Source: UBA1181 sp963626555 (GTDB taxonomy: Bacteria; Bacteroidota; Bacteroidia; Bacteroidales; Paludibacteraceae). From it: a stretch of DNA of 64,000 bases. Shown in pieces: positions 38,126 through 47,750 of the stretch (the first letter of the stretch is position 1; every line of letters begins with the position of its first letter). The notes under the pieces are model-generated. The model saw nothing but the letters and a program-made list of their open reading frames with translations, had not been told where the DNA came from and did not search any database. The position numbers were made by a program, and so were the translations under genes. Location: assembly GCA_963626555.1 (NCBI GenBank), contig CAVFXQ010000005.1, positions 1 through 64,000 on the forward strand, given 5' to 3'.

Positions 38126-41100
38126 ATGCAAACAATCCAATATCAAAAAGGTAAGTTCTGTACGCTACCGATTCTAAGTATCAAGGATGAAGGTAAGGTT
38201 TCATTCTTTATCGTAAATGCCAATGGCTTTGATTATGCTATAAAGATGTTTGAATTTCAGCGGACGAACGAAAAAGCAAGATCTCTATCAGAGCTTCCTT
38301 GTATGGTGAAGGACATCCACGGTGATGAGATCGTTTTTGTCCAAAACATCGCTGAAATGACCAAAGAAATATATCCCAATGGACATATATTCACTTTCAT
38401 AATCACAAAATCAACGCCATCGCCTTTCCAAAATGTGCTATATTACGAGGTTTGGGATCAAGACAACGGTGTTCCATTTCGAATTAAATGTAAAGAAAAA
38501 CTTAAAATTCATCAACCGATAGAATGTAAAATATCAAGACCCTCACAAAACAAAATCATTCTTGAGCCACAAAAAAATAACGTCTCCATTGCGGTCCAAA
38601 GTTGTATTTCCCTTCATGAGCTTCTATCCAATTGCAATATAAACGAAAATCTCGCCCATTACATAGCACTAACATTTTACTCTCTTCAGAATTTCGACGA
38701 AGCTCGCAAATACTTGAAACAAGGGAATCCTTTTTGGGTTATCAAAGCACTTTTATCTGTTCCTGATGCCGAAAGTTGGACAAATATTAATAAATCCGAC
38801 ATTCCCTCTATTTTAGAAGTTTACAAAAACATCTGCCTTTACATAATTGAAGACTCCGACTATCTGAATCAATTCGAGATAAAAAAGAGATCTTTTCAAA
38901 ATAACATTGAGGATAAAATTTGGATGGCAGAAATAAGTTCCAAATGCATCAACCTGATTACACAAAACAAACATAAAGAAGAGATTGACCTCATTTTCAA
39001 GAAAATACAAACATCTGGACACCTCTACAATTTCAAAGAGAAAATTTGGACCCTCATCACCATCCTTATGATGGATCCTCAAATTTTAGACGAGAAAATC
39101 GACGATATTCTAAACATTATAGAAAACCAAGATAGGACAAAAAGAGATAGCTACATCAATCAAATCTTCCGTAGTATGCTCGAAGTCTATATCAACAGAA
39201 ACAGAAGTAAGACAAACCGCTTAGCTGCCGTCGAAAACGACCAAAGCGTGCAGTTGCTTAACAAAATGATTCGCTCTATCTCCTACTTCATTCTTCTTTC
39301 CGACAAAAACAATGATGAAGACAACTGCCAACTCTTCAAGGCTATGCTCTTCCACTATTTAGCCTTCATTCGAGGGAAAGACGCACTCGGGAACACAAAA
39401 AAAACATTGGAGCTGTCCGAATCCCTAATTGAACGCGCCTTCACTACTCTTTTGGAGCCAGAAGACGACATACAAGAAATTGCATGGGGCAAAAATTTCT
39501 ACAAAACAGAAATGTTAGCCTACCAACTCACCTCTTCAAAACCTAAAAGCATCACTTACTCTGCAAAATCTTTCATCACAGAAAATACGAGGTTCTCTGT
39601 CAGCCCTAATGGAATCACACTTTCCAGAACCATCACCACAGGGAAAGAGAGAAATGTCCTCCCTCCTAATGTCTTTGATTGGCGTAATATACAAATATTT
39701 CTGGAATCTGCTAATAAATATAGCATTGATAAAAAATCAAAATTCAAAACATGGCAAGTTTTTTGGGATAATGTTGAAGCCGCTCTCTTTGCTCCTAAAG
39801 AGGCAATCAACAAATCTACTATCAAAAAAAGACTTCCTGACGTAGGCGAAGATACTACCATCCGAATTCTCTATAAGGATAGCGATAACGAACACCCTTA
39901 CCGTTTCTATTGCAAAATTGAACATCCCGAACATGAGGGATATGGTTGGATTGACTCTTACCAAAAAGGGGGCTCCATCGGACTCTTCCACTACAACCCA
40001 GATTTGGATTCCGACTCTTTCAACAATGATGGCAAGCCAATGCTTCTCAATGTTCGTGTCAACTCTCTGAGTAGTCCTAACGATGAATACAGAACTTGTA
40101 CTTTTGATGCCCTTTCTAAGATAGACAACTGCGTCCAGGAGAATGTCAACTACAACGAAACTTTTAACTGTAAGATAATTTTCGAGACCGAAAGCAAAGG
40201 GACTTTCCTCGCTATCACAGAATTCGGGTTTGGTGTATTTTTATCCGAAGAAACAAAGGAAGAAGATGTCCAACTTCAAGTGAACTTCAGCGTAAAAGTC
40301 CGCATAGAAAACGTCTCTAATCCAGCTAAAATACAAGGTATTGTCATTGGTTATGCTGACGAAGAGGTTGACATTAAATACGCAGCTGAATCGTTATTGG
40401 CAACCTACTGCAACGACAACCTTTACGAAGAAACGCCAGAGGAGTTGGAAGAGGAGGCTATGGCTGTGGCAGAAGAACAGTTTGATGAGGAAAGTATCCG
40501 TGAAATTGTCAACATATTCGCCCACAAGGCTGTATTAGAAGAAAATAATATCATCGCCTACTCATTCCTCTCTCTCGCCCGCATCCTCGCCCGTATGATT
40601 GAAAATGACGATTTGAAAGATTATATCGACTTAAACAGAAAGACAGTCTCTATCCGCGAATTCTACAAGGAAAACGGAAAAGTTGAAGAGAGCGAAATTG
40701 AAAACATCTGCAAAAAATACGAGGACATTGCAGAGCAGTCTCCTTACCCAATGCAACGTCTCGCAGAAATTCGTATCGTCAACTGGTTTGGCAAACAAGA
40801 GAAAAACGATATGCTATGGAGCATTATCAACAATCAAGAGTGTAATCCAATATTGAAGAAATTAGCTCGCTTGGCTCTCTCTTATAATATGTCTGAAGGA
40901 TTTGGATTCCAAAATCAGGAACAAATCATAAACAACAAAATGAAGAGCCTGCTGAACATCAATGTTGATCTTCCTAAAATCTACTCGTTTGGAGAAGAAG
41001 ACCAACTCACCGAGTTTAAAACTTCTATCGTATACCCTCCAGAAAATGGTATGAAACCAGACATAGATCGTCAAACTTACAACATAATGAAAGTAATCTG

Positions 41101-42175
41101 TGGTATGGCCAACGCCTACGGGGGTACTCTCTACTTAGGTGTCTTCAATACGGGTACGGCCAAAGGATTGGAAGAAGACTTAACTTTTTTCAGCAATAGC
41201 AAAGACAAATTTGACCTTTACGTTCGCAATCAAATTTTTCAAGCATTCGGCCATGAGCTCAGCTTCGCTATTCAAATAGAACACCCGGAAGCTGGCGAAC
41301 ATTTTGTCTATGCTATCAAAGTGCCTGCCAGCCAAACTCCCATTCGACTTCTTGCACGAGATAGCAATTCAAACTATGGCTATTTCCTACGAGAAGGCAC
41401 TTCAACCTACGCCATCGACCCTAATGAATTAGCTCATATAATGGAGAACAGAGACTTCAACTACTACAATGTAAAAGCATCCAACATCAATAGCATCAAC
41501 TTAGAGGAGTCTGCAAAGGAGGAAGTAACAACCACAGCGACACAAAAAAATACGTCCCAGCCGATCATTTCTGAACAAATCTCAACCAGCCTCATCCGTC
41601 GTAATATAACAAACAAATGGATAGAAGGATTCGGAGAAGACACTATTGGTTACCTCCGCATCCTGTCTGAAAGCGAGTGGGAGCTACTTGACGATGTCAA
41701 ATGGGAAGAAGGTTTGCTTACACTCGCCATCCACGAGGACGAAGAAGATGGCTTCATAATTGTCGTCTACAACAACGGTAAAATCAACAAAATTCAAACT
41801 ACGCAGTTACTGAAAAAAGAAAAAGGAGAACCATTTAAAGTATTTGCCGAAAAGCCATTCTTTGTCTCTCCGTTAAAAAAAGACGACGCTCTCCTCTCTG
41901 TCTACGAAGACGAAAAGGGGAAACGATGTATGCGAATAGACTCTTTGAATGAAATTCATGATAGTAGCACTTCTTCGGCAGGAGCCACGCTCTCCGATTT
42001 GAAATTTTCAAAAGTCTGCTACTGCGACATCATCAACGCAGAAAACATCAGACTTTTCAGAAAATGGGTTAACTTAGGTAGAAAAACACTTGGAATCCAA
42101 CTTCTTGACATCTCTGGAGGAAAAGCCATTGAAGAATTAAACAAAATCGGCATTAACACAGAATGGACTGAATAG
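38126..42175 (+). CDS. Large protein with Schlafen-type AlbA_2 domain
   Basis: A 1349-residue protein without signal peptide. The recognisable part is an AlbA_2/Schlafen domain at about 953-1105 (QLTEFKTSIVYPP, VICGMANAYGGTLYLGVFN, and the closing REGTSTYAIDPNEL), a fold used for RNA or DNA binding and in some cases nuclease action. Residues 1-140, about 578-660 and 676-735 look like small beta barrels (OB/S1-like), separated by helical stretches and an acidic stretch near 770. The C-terminal 240 residues are beta-rich. This suggests a nucleic-acid-binding protein, but activity is unknown. A single-gene unit, 164 bp before tRNA-Arg. Confidence 0.72.
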   Translation: MQTIQYQKGKFCTLPILSIKDEGKVSFFIVNANGFDYAIKMFEFQRTNEKARSLSELPCMVKDIHGDEIVFVQNIAEMTKEIYPNGHIFTFIITKSTPSPFQNVLYYEVWDQDNGVPFRIKCKEKLKIHQPIECKISRPSQNKIILEPQKNNVSIAVQSCISLHELLSNCNINENLAHYIALTFYSLQNFDEARKYLKQGNPFWVIKALLSVPDAESWTNINKSDIPSILEVYKNICLYIIEDSDYLNQFEIKKRSFQNNIEDKIWMAEISSKCINLITQNKHKEEIDLIFKKIQTSGHLYNFKEKIWTLITILMMDPQILDEKIDDILNIIENQDRTKRDSYINQIFRSMLEVYINRNRSKTNRLAAVENDQSVQLLNKMIRSISYFILLSDKNNDEDNCQLFKAMLFHYLAFIRGKDALGNTKKTLELSESLIERAFTTLLEPEDDIQEIAWGKNFYKTEMLAYQLTSSKPKSITYSAKSFITENTRFSVSPNGITLSRTITTGKERNVLPPNVFDWRNIQIFLESANKYSIDKKSKFKTWQVFWDNVEAALFAPKEAINKSTIKKRLPDVGEDTTIRILYKDSDNEHPYRFYCKIEHPEHEGYGWIDSYQKGGSIGLFHYNPDLDSDSFNNDGKPMLLNVRVNSLSSPNDEYRTCTFDALSKIDNCVQENVNYNETFNCKIIFETESKGTFLAITEFGFGVFLSEETKEEDVQLQVNFSVKVRIENVSNPAKIQGIVIGYADEEVDIKYAAESLLATYCNDNLYEETPEELEEEAMAVAEEQFDEESIREIVNIFAHKAVLEENNIIAYSFLSLARILARMIENDDLKDYIDLNRKTVSIREFYKENGKVEESEIENICKKYEDIAEQSPYPMQRLAEIRIVNWFGKQEKNDMLWSIINNQECNPILKKLARLALSYNMSEGFGFQNQEQIINNKMKSLLNINVDLPKIYSFGEEDQLTEFKTSIVYPPENGMKPDIDRQTYNIMKVICGMANAYGGTLYLGVFNTGTAKGLEEDLTFFSNSKDKFDLYVRNQIFQAFGHELSFAIQIEHPEAGEHFVYAIKVPASQTPIRLLARDSNSNYGYFLREGTSTYAIDPNELAHIMENRDFNYYNVKASNINSINLEESAKEEVTTTATQKNTSQPIISEQISTSLIRRNITNKWIEGFGEDTIGYLRILSESEWELLDDVKWEEGLLTLAIHEDEEDGFIIVVYNNGKINKIQTTQLLKKEKGEPFKVFAEKPFFVSPLKKDDALLSVYEDEKGKRCMRIDSLNEIHDSSTSSAGATLSDLKFSKVCYCDIINAENIRLFRKWVNLGRKTLGIQLLDISGGKAIEELNKIGINTEWTE

Positions 42176-42201
42176 CAACACCTCTAACTCGTATTTACGC
42201 A

Positions 42202-42234
42202 GATATAACTATTTAATTTTCAGATAGTTATATC
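42202..42234. terminator. Perfect hairpin after the AlbA_2 protein gene
   Basis: GATATAACTAT (42202-42212) and ATAGTTATATC (42224-42234) form an 11-bp stem around an 11-nt loop, 27 nt after the stop codon. No T run follows, so termination is only possible, and an operator is an alternative. Confidence 0.4.
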
Positions 42235-42271
42235 AATAGTAAAATATTTCAAACTTTTATCACCTTATTAT

Positions 42272-42302
42272 TTTGCAAATATTAAATAAAGCATTACCTT
42301 TG
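42272..42302 (+). promoter_or_regulatory. Promoter of tRNA-Arg
   Basis: TTTG at 42272-42275, a 19-nt spacer and TACCTTTG at 42295-42302 match the Bacteroidota consensus exactly. The tRNA begins 37 nt further on. Confidence 0.75.
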
Positions 42303-42339
42303 CGCTCGCAATCAGGAAATACACTGATTGTTACGGAAT

Positions 42340-42413
42340 GGCTCCGTAGCTCAACTGTATAGAGCATTTGACTACGGATCAAAAGGTTGTGGGTTAGAAT
42401 CCCGCCGGGGTCA
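42340..42413 (+). tRNA. tRNA-Arg (anticodon ACG)
   Basis: A full cloverleaf can be drawn. Acceptor stem GGCTCCG (42340-42346) pairs with CGGGGTC (42406-42412) with two wobbles, and the discriminator is A42413. The D stem is GCTC/GAGC. The anticodon stem TTTGA/TCAAA holds loop CTACGGA, giving anticodon ACG. The T stem is GTGGG/CCCGC with loop TTAGAAT. CCA is not encoded. It has a consensus promoter upstream and a strong hairpin directly downstream. Confidence 0.95.
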
Positions 42414-42419
42414 CTAAGG

Positions 42420-42455
42420 AAGTCCAAGTTGCGAAAGCAATTTGGACTTCTTTCA
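42420..42455 (+). terminator. Terminator hairpin after tRNA-Arg
   Basis: AAGTCCAAGTTGC (42420-42432) pairs with GCAATTTGGACTT (42437-42449), one G-T wobble, closed by a GAAA tetraloop and followed by CTTTC. It starts seven bases after the tRNA end. Confidence 0.7.
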
Positions 42456-42553
42456 TATTGCATATTTTATCAATAGTGCTAAAAAGCAATTTTTTCGCTA
42501 TACTCAGCAATCAACGTAACGTAATTAAACAAATAAAGGAAGTACGATATAAC

Positions 42554-42592
42554 AAAAAAAAGAGAATAGTTTGAAAAACCTCACCATTCTCT
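42554..42592 (-). terminator. Rho-independent terminator of the minus-strand ffh-folD-rsmE side
   Basis: AGAGAAT (42561-42567) and ATTCTCT (42586-42592) form a stem with an inner GT/AC extension. Read on the minus strand the stem is followed by seven Ts, 24 nt past the stop of the gene at 42617. Confidence 0.75.
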
Positions 42593-42616
42593 CTATAATG
42601 TCTCCGTATATTCTCG

Positions 42617-43039
42617 TTATTCTGCCAAATTCAATCGAATTAAGAAATAACCACATACGGGTTTTCCATCTTTCTGAGCAGGATTCAATTTCGGGAATTT
42701 CCCAATCGTCGTAACAACGTCATCGGTAATCGCAGGCGACACCTCTTTCACTACCTCCGTATTTACAACTGCGCCATCTGCGGCAACAATCAACCGTAAC
42801 ATCATACGTTGCGCCGAAAAAACCGTTATCTTACCCCTATTCTTCATGTTGTCATTCAAAAAAGCGTACATGGCGTTGACACCTCCTGGATAGGAGACTT
42901 GCACATCAGGGGAACTCCAGACCGTATCACACATCGCTATATGCTCTACAACATTAAACGGAGCAGACTGCTCTTTCTGAGCATAAACCGAACTTACAAA
43001 TGCAAATATCAAAACACAGAAAAATTCTATTCTTTTCAT
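42617..43039 (-). CDS. Exported TonB C-terminal-like protein
   Basis: A 140-residue protein with a signal peptide (about 1-20, ending VYAQ) and one globular domain. YPGGVNAMYAFLNDNMK and RLIVAADGAVVNTEVVKEVSP follow the TonB C-terminal pattern, including a conserved GKP-type turn and a short last strand (GYFLIRLNLAE). It has no membrane anchor or Pro-rich spacer and so is not a complete energy transducer; it may be a free periplasmic domain. It lies 21 bp after rsmE in the same direction and before a strong terminator. Confidence 0.75.
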   Translation of the reverse strand: MKRIEFFCVLIFAFVSSVYAQKEQSAPFNVVEHIAMCDTVWSSPDVQVSYPGGVNAMYAFLNDNMKNRGKITVFSAQRMMLRLIVAADGAVVNTEVVKEVSPAITDDVVTTIGKFPKLNPAQKDGKPVCGYFLIRLNLAE

Positions 43040-43060
43040 ATTCTTCTAATTTAATTGTAT

Positions 43061-43762
43061 CTACCTCATCTGATTTATCAACTGCACCGTATGACACGCA
43101 ACTACCCCTGCCGTTTCCGTTCGTAATCGACTCTCTCCTAAAGAAATCGGAACATACCCTGCATTTAATGCTTTGCATACTTCCTCTTCACTGAAATCAC
43201 CCTCTGGTCCAATCAAGACAACAACGTCTCGCCCAGCTTGATATTCTTTACACAAAACACGCTTATCTTGCTCATAACAATGCGCAATATAACAGTCCGC
43301 TTCTTTATGATTTTTTAAGAAATCCTTGAATGAAGTCATCTCGTTCAGAGTAGGCAGGAAAGCCTTTTTCGACTGTTTCATTGCCGAAACAAGAATCTTC
43401 TCCAATCGATCTCGCTTTACTACTTTTCGCTCTGAATGATCACACAGCAATGGTGTGATCTCGCCAACACCAATCTCTGTAACCTTCTCTGCAAACCACT
43501 CCAACCGATCCATATTCTTCGTTGGAGCAATGGCAATATGTATATGCACTGGCTGAGGATGATAATTCTCTTCTTTAGAGAGAATCCTCACCTCACAATG
43601 CTTTGGATGTGGAAAAACAATTTCTGCCGTATAATATCCGCCTTGACCATCAACCAACTCTATTTGATCTCCTTCAACCAATCGAAGAACTTTCACAGCA
43701 TGCTGCGACTCCTCCTCCGACAGTCGATTGTCAATGTCAATATTTGGAGCATAAAAAATCAT
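43061..43762 (-). CDS. rsmE: 16S rRNA m3U1498 methyltransferase RsmE
   Basis: Methylates N3 of U1498 in 16S rRNA using S-adenosylmethionine. The 233 residues start with an N-terminal PUA-like domain (about 1-70) and continue as a SPOUT fold with a deep knot: IGPEGDFSEEEV and SLGESRLRTETAGVVA are the family's cofactor-binding motifs. Length is normal. It lies 31 bp downstream of folD and just upstream of the TonB-C-like gene, probably one transcript. Confidence 0.95.
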   Translation of the reverse strand: MIFYAPNIDIDNRLSEEESQHAVKVLRLVEGDQIELVDGQGGYYTAEIVFPHPKHCEVRILSKEENYHPQPVHIHIAIAPTKNMDRLEWFAEKVTEIGVGEITPLLCDHSERKVVKRDRLEKILVSAMKQSKKAFLPTLNEMTSFKDFLKNHKEADCYIAHCYEQDKRVLCKEYQAGRDVVVLIGPEGDFSEEEVCKALNAGYVPISLGESRLRTETAGVVACHTVQLINQMR

Positions 43763-43793
43763 CCTTCCAACAATCTTATAAAATTACAGATTT

Positions 43794-44678
43794 TTAATCT
43801 TTGTAAATAGCCTTCTTTCCTGCCAATAAGGTGTTTTTCAACAACGAACAAATAGTCATTGGTCCGACACCACCAGGAACTGGCGTGATAAAACTACACT
43901 TAGGAGCAACATTTTCAAAATCAACATCTCCCGTCAACTTAAAGCCACTCTTAGTCTTATCTGAAGGCACACGAGTTGTTCCGACATCAATAATAACAAC
44001 ACCATCTTTCACCATATCTGCAGTCAAGAATTTTGGAGATCCCAACGCAGCAATGATAATGTCTGCCTGTAAAGTAATCTCCTTCAAATTCTTCGTGCGA
44101 CTATGACAAACGGTAACCGTTGCATCTCCTGGATATGCTTTCTGCATCATCAAGGTGGCAACAGGCTTTCCTACTATATTACTTCTTCCAATAACGACAC
44201 AGTGCTTACCCGCTGTCTCAATCTTGTATCGCTTAAGCAACTCCATAATTCCGGAAGGCGTCGCAGAAACAAACGAAGGTAAACCAATCGAAGTTCTTCC
44301 TACATTGATAGGATGGAAACCGTCCACATCCTTGCGATAATCAATCGCCTCTATCACTTTCTGCTCCGAAATATGCTTTGGCAAAGGCAATTGAACGATG
44401 AAGCCATCAACATCGTCGTCATTGTTCAGTTTTTCAATTTCTTTCAAAAGAGCCTCTTCTGTGATGTCAGCCTCAAAAGCCAATTTCGTTGATTTAAAAC
44501 CTACCTGCTCACAAGACTTAACCTTATGGGCAACGTATGTCTCGCTACCTCCATCATGCCCTACAATAATCACAGCCAAATGAGGCGTTTTGCCACCATT
44601 GGCTTTTATTTGCTTAACTTCTTCTGCAATCTCCAATTTCACCTGATCGGCTATTGCTTTTCCATCTATCAACTCCAT
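43794..44678 (-). CDS. folD: Methylenetetrahydrofolate dehydrogenase/cyclohydrolase FolD
   Basis: Bifunctional enzyme interconverting 5,10-methylene-, 5,10-methenyl- and 10-formyl-tetrahydrofolate in one-carbon metabolism. The 294 residues include the N-terminal catalytic segment ETYVAHKVKSCEQVGF with the active Lys, the QLPLPKHI motif, the NADP-binding GRSNIVGKPVA and the closing PVPGGVGPMT. The ATG at 44678 is preferred to a TTG two codons upstream. It follows ffh by 6 bp. Confidence 0.96.
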   Translation of the reverse strand: MELIDGKAIADQVKLEIAEEVKQIKANGGKTPHLAVIIVGHDGGSETYVAHKVKSCEQVGFKSTKLAFEADITEEALLKEIEKLNNDDDVDGFIVQLPLPKHISEQKVIEAIDYRKDVDGFHPINVGRTSIGLPSFVSATPSGIMELLKRYKIETAGKHCVVIGRSNIVGKPVATLMMQKAYPGDATVTVCHSRTKNLKEITLQADIIIAALGSPKFLTADMVKDGVVIIDVGTTRVPSDKTKSGFKLTGDVDFENVAPKCSFITPVPGGVGPMTICSLLKNTLLAGKKAIYKD

Positions 44679-44684
44679 ATACAA

Positions 44685-46013
44685 TTATTTTCTCTTTCCA
44701 ATACCAAATTTCAAATTGCGCGGTCCACCTTGGGTTACCATCTTCATCATCTTGCGCGTCTCCTCAAATTGCTTCAAAAGACGATTTACCTCTTGAATAT
44801 TTGTACCACTTCCTTTTGCAATTCGCATACGACGACTGCTATCCAAGATGCCAGGATTTTTACGCTCCTCTGGAGTCATTGAGTAGATGATTGCCTCTAT
44901 TCCCTTGAACGCGCTATCGTCAATTTCTACGTCCTTTAGAGCTTTTCCAACACCAGGAATCATTGAAGCTAAATCCTTCAAATTACCCATCTTCTTTATT
45001 TGGTGGATCTGAGACAAGAAGTCATTAAAATCAAACTGGTTCTTTGCTATCTTCTTCTGAAGCTTTTTAGCCTCTTCCTCGTCATATTGTTCCTGCGCAC
45101 GCTCCACAAGGGTTACGATATCACCCATTCCAAGGATACGATCTGCCATACGTTGTGGATGGAACACGTCTATCGCTTCCATCTTTTCACCTGTACCGAC
45201 AAACTTTATCGGCTTGTTGACAACAGAACGAATAGACAAAGCAGCACCACCACGAGTGTCTCCATCCAACTTCGTCAATACAACTCCATTGAAGTCCAAA
45301 CGGTCGTTAAACTCTTTCGCCGTATTTACCGCATCTTGACCTGTCATTGAATCGACAACGAACAAAATTTCATTCGGCTTAATTGCTTCTTTGATTGCCG
45401 CAATCTCGTTCATCATCTGCTCATCAACAGCCAAACGACCCGCAGTATCTATGATGACAACATCATTTCCTTTTGCTTTCGCTTGCGCAATCGCATTTTG
45501 CGCTATCTGTACAGGATTCTTGTTTCCTTCCTCCGTGTAAATATCAACGGTTATCTGTTCTGCCAACACACGCAACTGCTCTATCGCAGCAGGACGATAC
45601 ACGTCGCAAGCCACCAACAGCGGTTTCTTATTCTTTTTTGTCTTTAACAAGTTCGCCAACTTTCCTGTAAAGGTCGTCTTACCAGAACCTTGCAAACCCG
45701 ACATTAAAATAACGGTAGGTTTTCCAGAAAGATCAATATCAGTTGCTGTTCCTCCCATCAACTCAGCCAATTCGTCATGTACGATCTTTACCATCAACTG
45801 ACTCGGCTTTACTGCCGTCAAAACATTCTGCCCCAACGCTTTTTCCTTCACCATATCCGTGAAGTTCTTTGCTACTTTATAGTTGACATCGGCATCTAAC
45901 AATGCCTTACGAACGTCCTTCAACGTCTCAGCGACATTGATTTCTGTTATCTTTCCTTCTCCTTTTAATATTTTAAAAGATCTTTCTAATCTTTCTCCTA
46001 AACTTTCAAACAT
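44685..46013 (-). CDS. ffh: Signal recognition particle protein Ffh
   Basis: SRP GTPase that binds signal sequences with 4.5S RNA and delivers ribosomes to FtsY. The 442 residues have an N domain (1-85), a GTPase domain with P-loop GLQGSGKTTFTGKLA, DTAGRLAVDE and TKLDGDTRGGAAL, and an M domain (about 300-435) with hydrophobic, Met-containing helices and the SGTxxQEVNRLL-type RNA-binding segment. The family length is usual. It leads the ffh-folD-rsmE run. Confidence 0.97.
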   Translation of the reverse strand: MFESLGERLERSFKILKGEGKITEINVAETLKDVRKALLDADVNYKVAKNFTDMVKEKALGQNVLTAVKPSQLMVKIVHDELAELMGGTATDIDLSGKPTVILMSGLQGSGKTTFTGKLANLLKTKKNKKPLLVACDVYRPAAIEQLRVLAEQITVDIYTEEGNKNPVQIAQNAIAQAKAKGNDVVIIDTAGRLAVDEQMMNEIAAIKEAIKPNEILFVVDSMTGQDAVNTAKEFNDRLDFNGVVLTKLDGDTRGGAALSIRSVVNKPIKFVGTGEKMEAIDVFHPQRMADRILGMGDIVTLVERAQEQYDEEEAKKLQKKIAKNQFDFNDFLSQIHQIKKMGNLKDLASMIPGVGKALKDVEIDDSAFKGIEAIIYSMTPEERKNPGILDSSRRMRIAKGSGTNIQEVNRLLKQFEETRKMMKMVTQGGPRNLKFGIGKRK

Positions 46014-46066
46014 ATACCTTTAGTATTGGCTTTTATTTTTCTAATTTATTTCATCTAACAACTGAT

Positions 46067-46642
46067 TCAATTTCTCACATTCACAGACTCCAATTTGAAA
46101 TCAGCAGCATTTTTCAACCATTCGTTTCTCCTCTTATCAACTTTCTTCATAAAAGCGTCCAATTCGTCCTTATAAGTCCTATGAAGGTAACGAAAGAACA
46201 CTACTCTATCTTCCACCTGACGAATCCTTGCAACATTCCACTCTAATGTAAATGTTCTTCCTCCCTGCACATTGCCTTGCACATATTCAATCCACAACTC
46301 ACCTTCTTTCAAGGGTTCTATTTTATTGAAACTGAAAACAATGTTCTGCTCTTTCTGAAGACTCAACTTCGTCATCAGCTGATTCTCTTCTTTCTCAACC
46401 TCTGCTCCTTTAGGGGTACATTCAACAATGACTTTACTTTCAAAGCGAACCATACTTTCGTCCTTCTTCAAGAACTCCTCTAAATATCTACCCGACTTCG
46501 TTTTAGACGACCAACGCAAAAGATAGTCGTCTTCCTCCAAAGAGATTTTTTGTAGCCCCAAATAATCCGTCTGACAGAAAATAGGGAAACAGTCCAGTAA
46601 TAGTACCGAGGAAACGATCAACAAAAGACGAAGAACTTTCAT
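46067..46642 (-). CDS. Exported protein of unknown function
   Basis: I do not recognise a family. The 191-residue product from the ATG at 46642 has a hydrophobic signal segment (LRLLLIVSSVLLL) with a cleavage-like FCQ. The mature part has mixed beta strands (GRTFTLEWNVARI) and ends in a charged helical tail (YKDELDAFMKKVDKRRNEW). The longer frame, which would overlap mscS, is unlikely. It lies between mscS and ffh, 22 bp after mscS, probably in one transcript. Confidence 0.65.
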   Translation of the reverse strand: MKVLRLLLIVSSVLLLDCFPIFCQTDYLGLQKISLEEDDYLLRWSSKTKSGRYLEEFLKKDESMVRFESKVIVECTPKGAEVEKEENQLMTKLSLQKEQNIVFSFNKIEPLKEGELWIEYVQGNVQGGRTFTLEWNVARIRQVEDRVVFFRYLHRTYKDELDAFMKKVDKRRNEWLKNAADFKLESVNVRN

Positions 46643-46664
46643 ACGCTCGCTGATAGTAAAAGAC

Positions 46665-47570
46665 TTACGACTGATGAACATGAACATCCATCTGAGGGAA
46701 AGGTATATTGATTCCCTCTTTAGTAAACACTTTGTAGACCTCCTCGTTCATCTTGAAGAAGATATTCCAATAGTTTACAGGATCACACCATACACGAACA
46801 ACTATGTTCACTGAACTTGCATCCAATTTGGACAATGCGATAAATGGCTCGTATCCTGCTTCATTCTGGATAATCTGAGGATTCTCGTTGATGATTCTAA
46901 TTAAGGTTGCCTTTGCTTTATCGTAGTCATCTCCGTATGCGATGCCGAACTCAAAATCAACCCGACGACGTGGTTCTTTAGAATAGTTTGTTACAACACT
47001 CGTAGAAAGATTTCCGTTAGGAACAATCACCATCTTGTTATCGTTGGTTAGTATCAAAGTGTTAAAAATCTGAATTTCCTTGACTGTTCCCGTGATACCC
47101 GTAACCTCCAAAAAATCACCAACTTTAAATGGACGGAATAACAGGATCATCACTCCACCTGCAAAATTTTGCAAAGTTCCGCTCAACGCCATACCAATGG
47201 CAACACCTGCAGAGGCAAACAAGGCAACGAACGACGACGTTTCAATACCAAGGATACCAATAACGACAATAATCAAAATGAAGTTCAAAACAATGCTTGT
47301 GAGACTCTTCAAAAAAGTCGACAAACTGGCATCTACATTTCTTTTCTCTAACGTACGAACAACTACTTTGTTCAACTTACGAACTATCCAACGGAGAATG
47401 AAATAGACGACAATCGCCAATAATATCCGAGACGCCAATCCCATCGACATCTCAATACCTTTTTGGAGCATCGTCTCAATCGCTGTTGAATAATCACCAT
47501 TCGCCAAAGCCTCTTTTGTCTGTGCAGCCATAATAGAATCATGCTGCGCTACTTGCAAAGAATCTAACAT
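46665..47570 (-). CDS. Small-conductance mechanosensitive channel (MscS family)
   Basis: Releases solutes on hypo-osmotic shock. The 301 residues show three membrane helices (about 44-62, 83-105 and the pore helix 110-140) with the Gly/Ala-rich pore pattern SAGVAIGMALSGTLQNFAGG, then the beta domain start LFRPFKVGDFLEV and a C-terminal cytoplasmic alpha/beta domain. Length and order match MscS. It is divergent from the 5-alpha-reductase-like gene. Confidence 0.94.
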   Translation of the reverse strand: MLDSLQVAQHDSIMAAQTKEALANGDYSTAIETMLQKGIEMSMGLASRILLAIVVYFILRWIVRKLNKVVVRTLEKRNVDASLSTFLKSLTSIVLNFILIIVVIGILGIETSSFVALFASAGVAIGMALSGTLQNFAGGVMILLFRPFKVGDFLEVTGITGTVKEIQIFNTLILTNDNKMVIVPNGNLSTSVVTNYSKEPRRRVDFEFGIAYGDDYDKAKATLIRIINENPQIIQNEAGYEPFIALSKLDASSVNIVVRVWCDPVNYWNIFFKMNEEVYKVFTKEGINIPFPQMDVHVHQS

Positions 47571-47690
47571 TGTATTTTAAGTATTTTTATTTTAAACATT
47601 TAGGTGCGACGAACTATAAAAAAACGCCGATACCAAATACAAAAATAAAGCCTTTAAAAATAATATTCAAACTTTTTTCTTTTTCTCTAT

Positions 47691-47723
47691 TTTGCCTCTT
47701 CACACTTTTTAAATGTATATTTG
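47691..47723 (+). promoter_or_regulatory. Promoter of the 5-alpha-reductase-like gene
   Basis: TTTG at 47691-47694, a 21-nt spacer and TATATTTG at 47716-47723 match the Bacteroidota consensus. The ATG follows 27 nt later at 47751. Confidence 0.7.
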
Positions 47724-47750
47724 CTAATTACTTAATTACAGTTAATTTTT

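Noticed and set aside
42420..42449. Hairpin after tRNA-Arg as an attachment site of a mobile element
   Set aside because: It is a simple inverted repeat suited to termination. No integrase gene and no direct repeat of the tRNA 3' end was found in the window.
42617..43039. Naming the small TonB-C-like gene tonB
   Set aside because: It lacks the membrane anchor and the Pro-rich spanning region, so it cannot act as a normal TonB.
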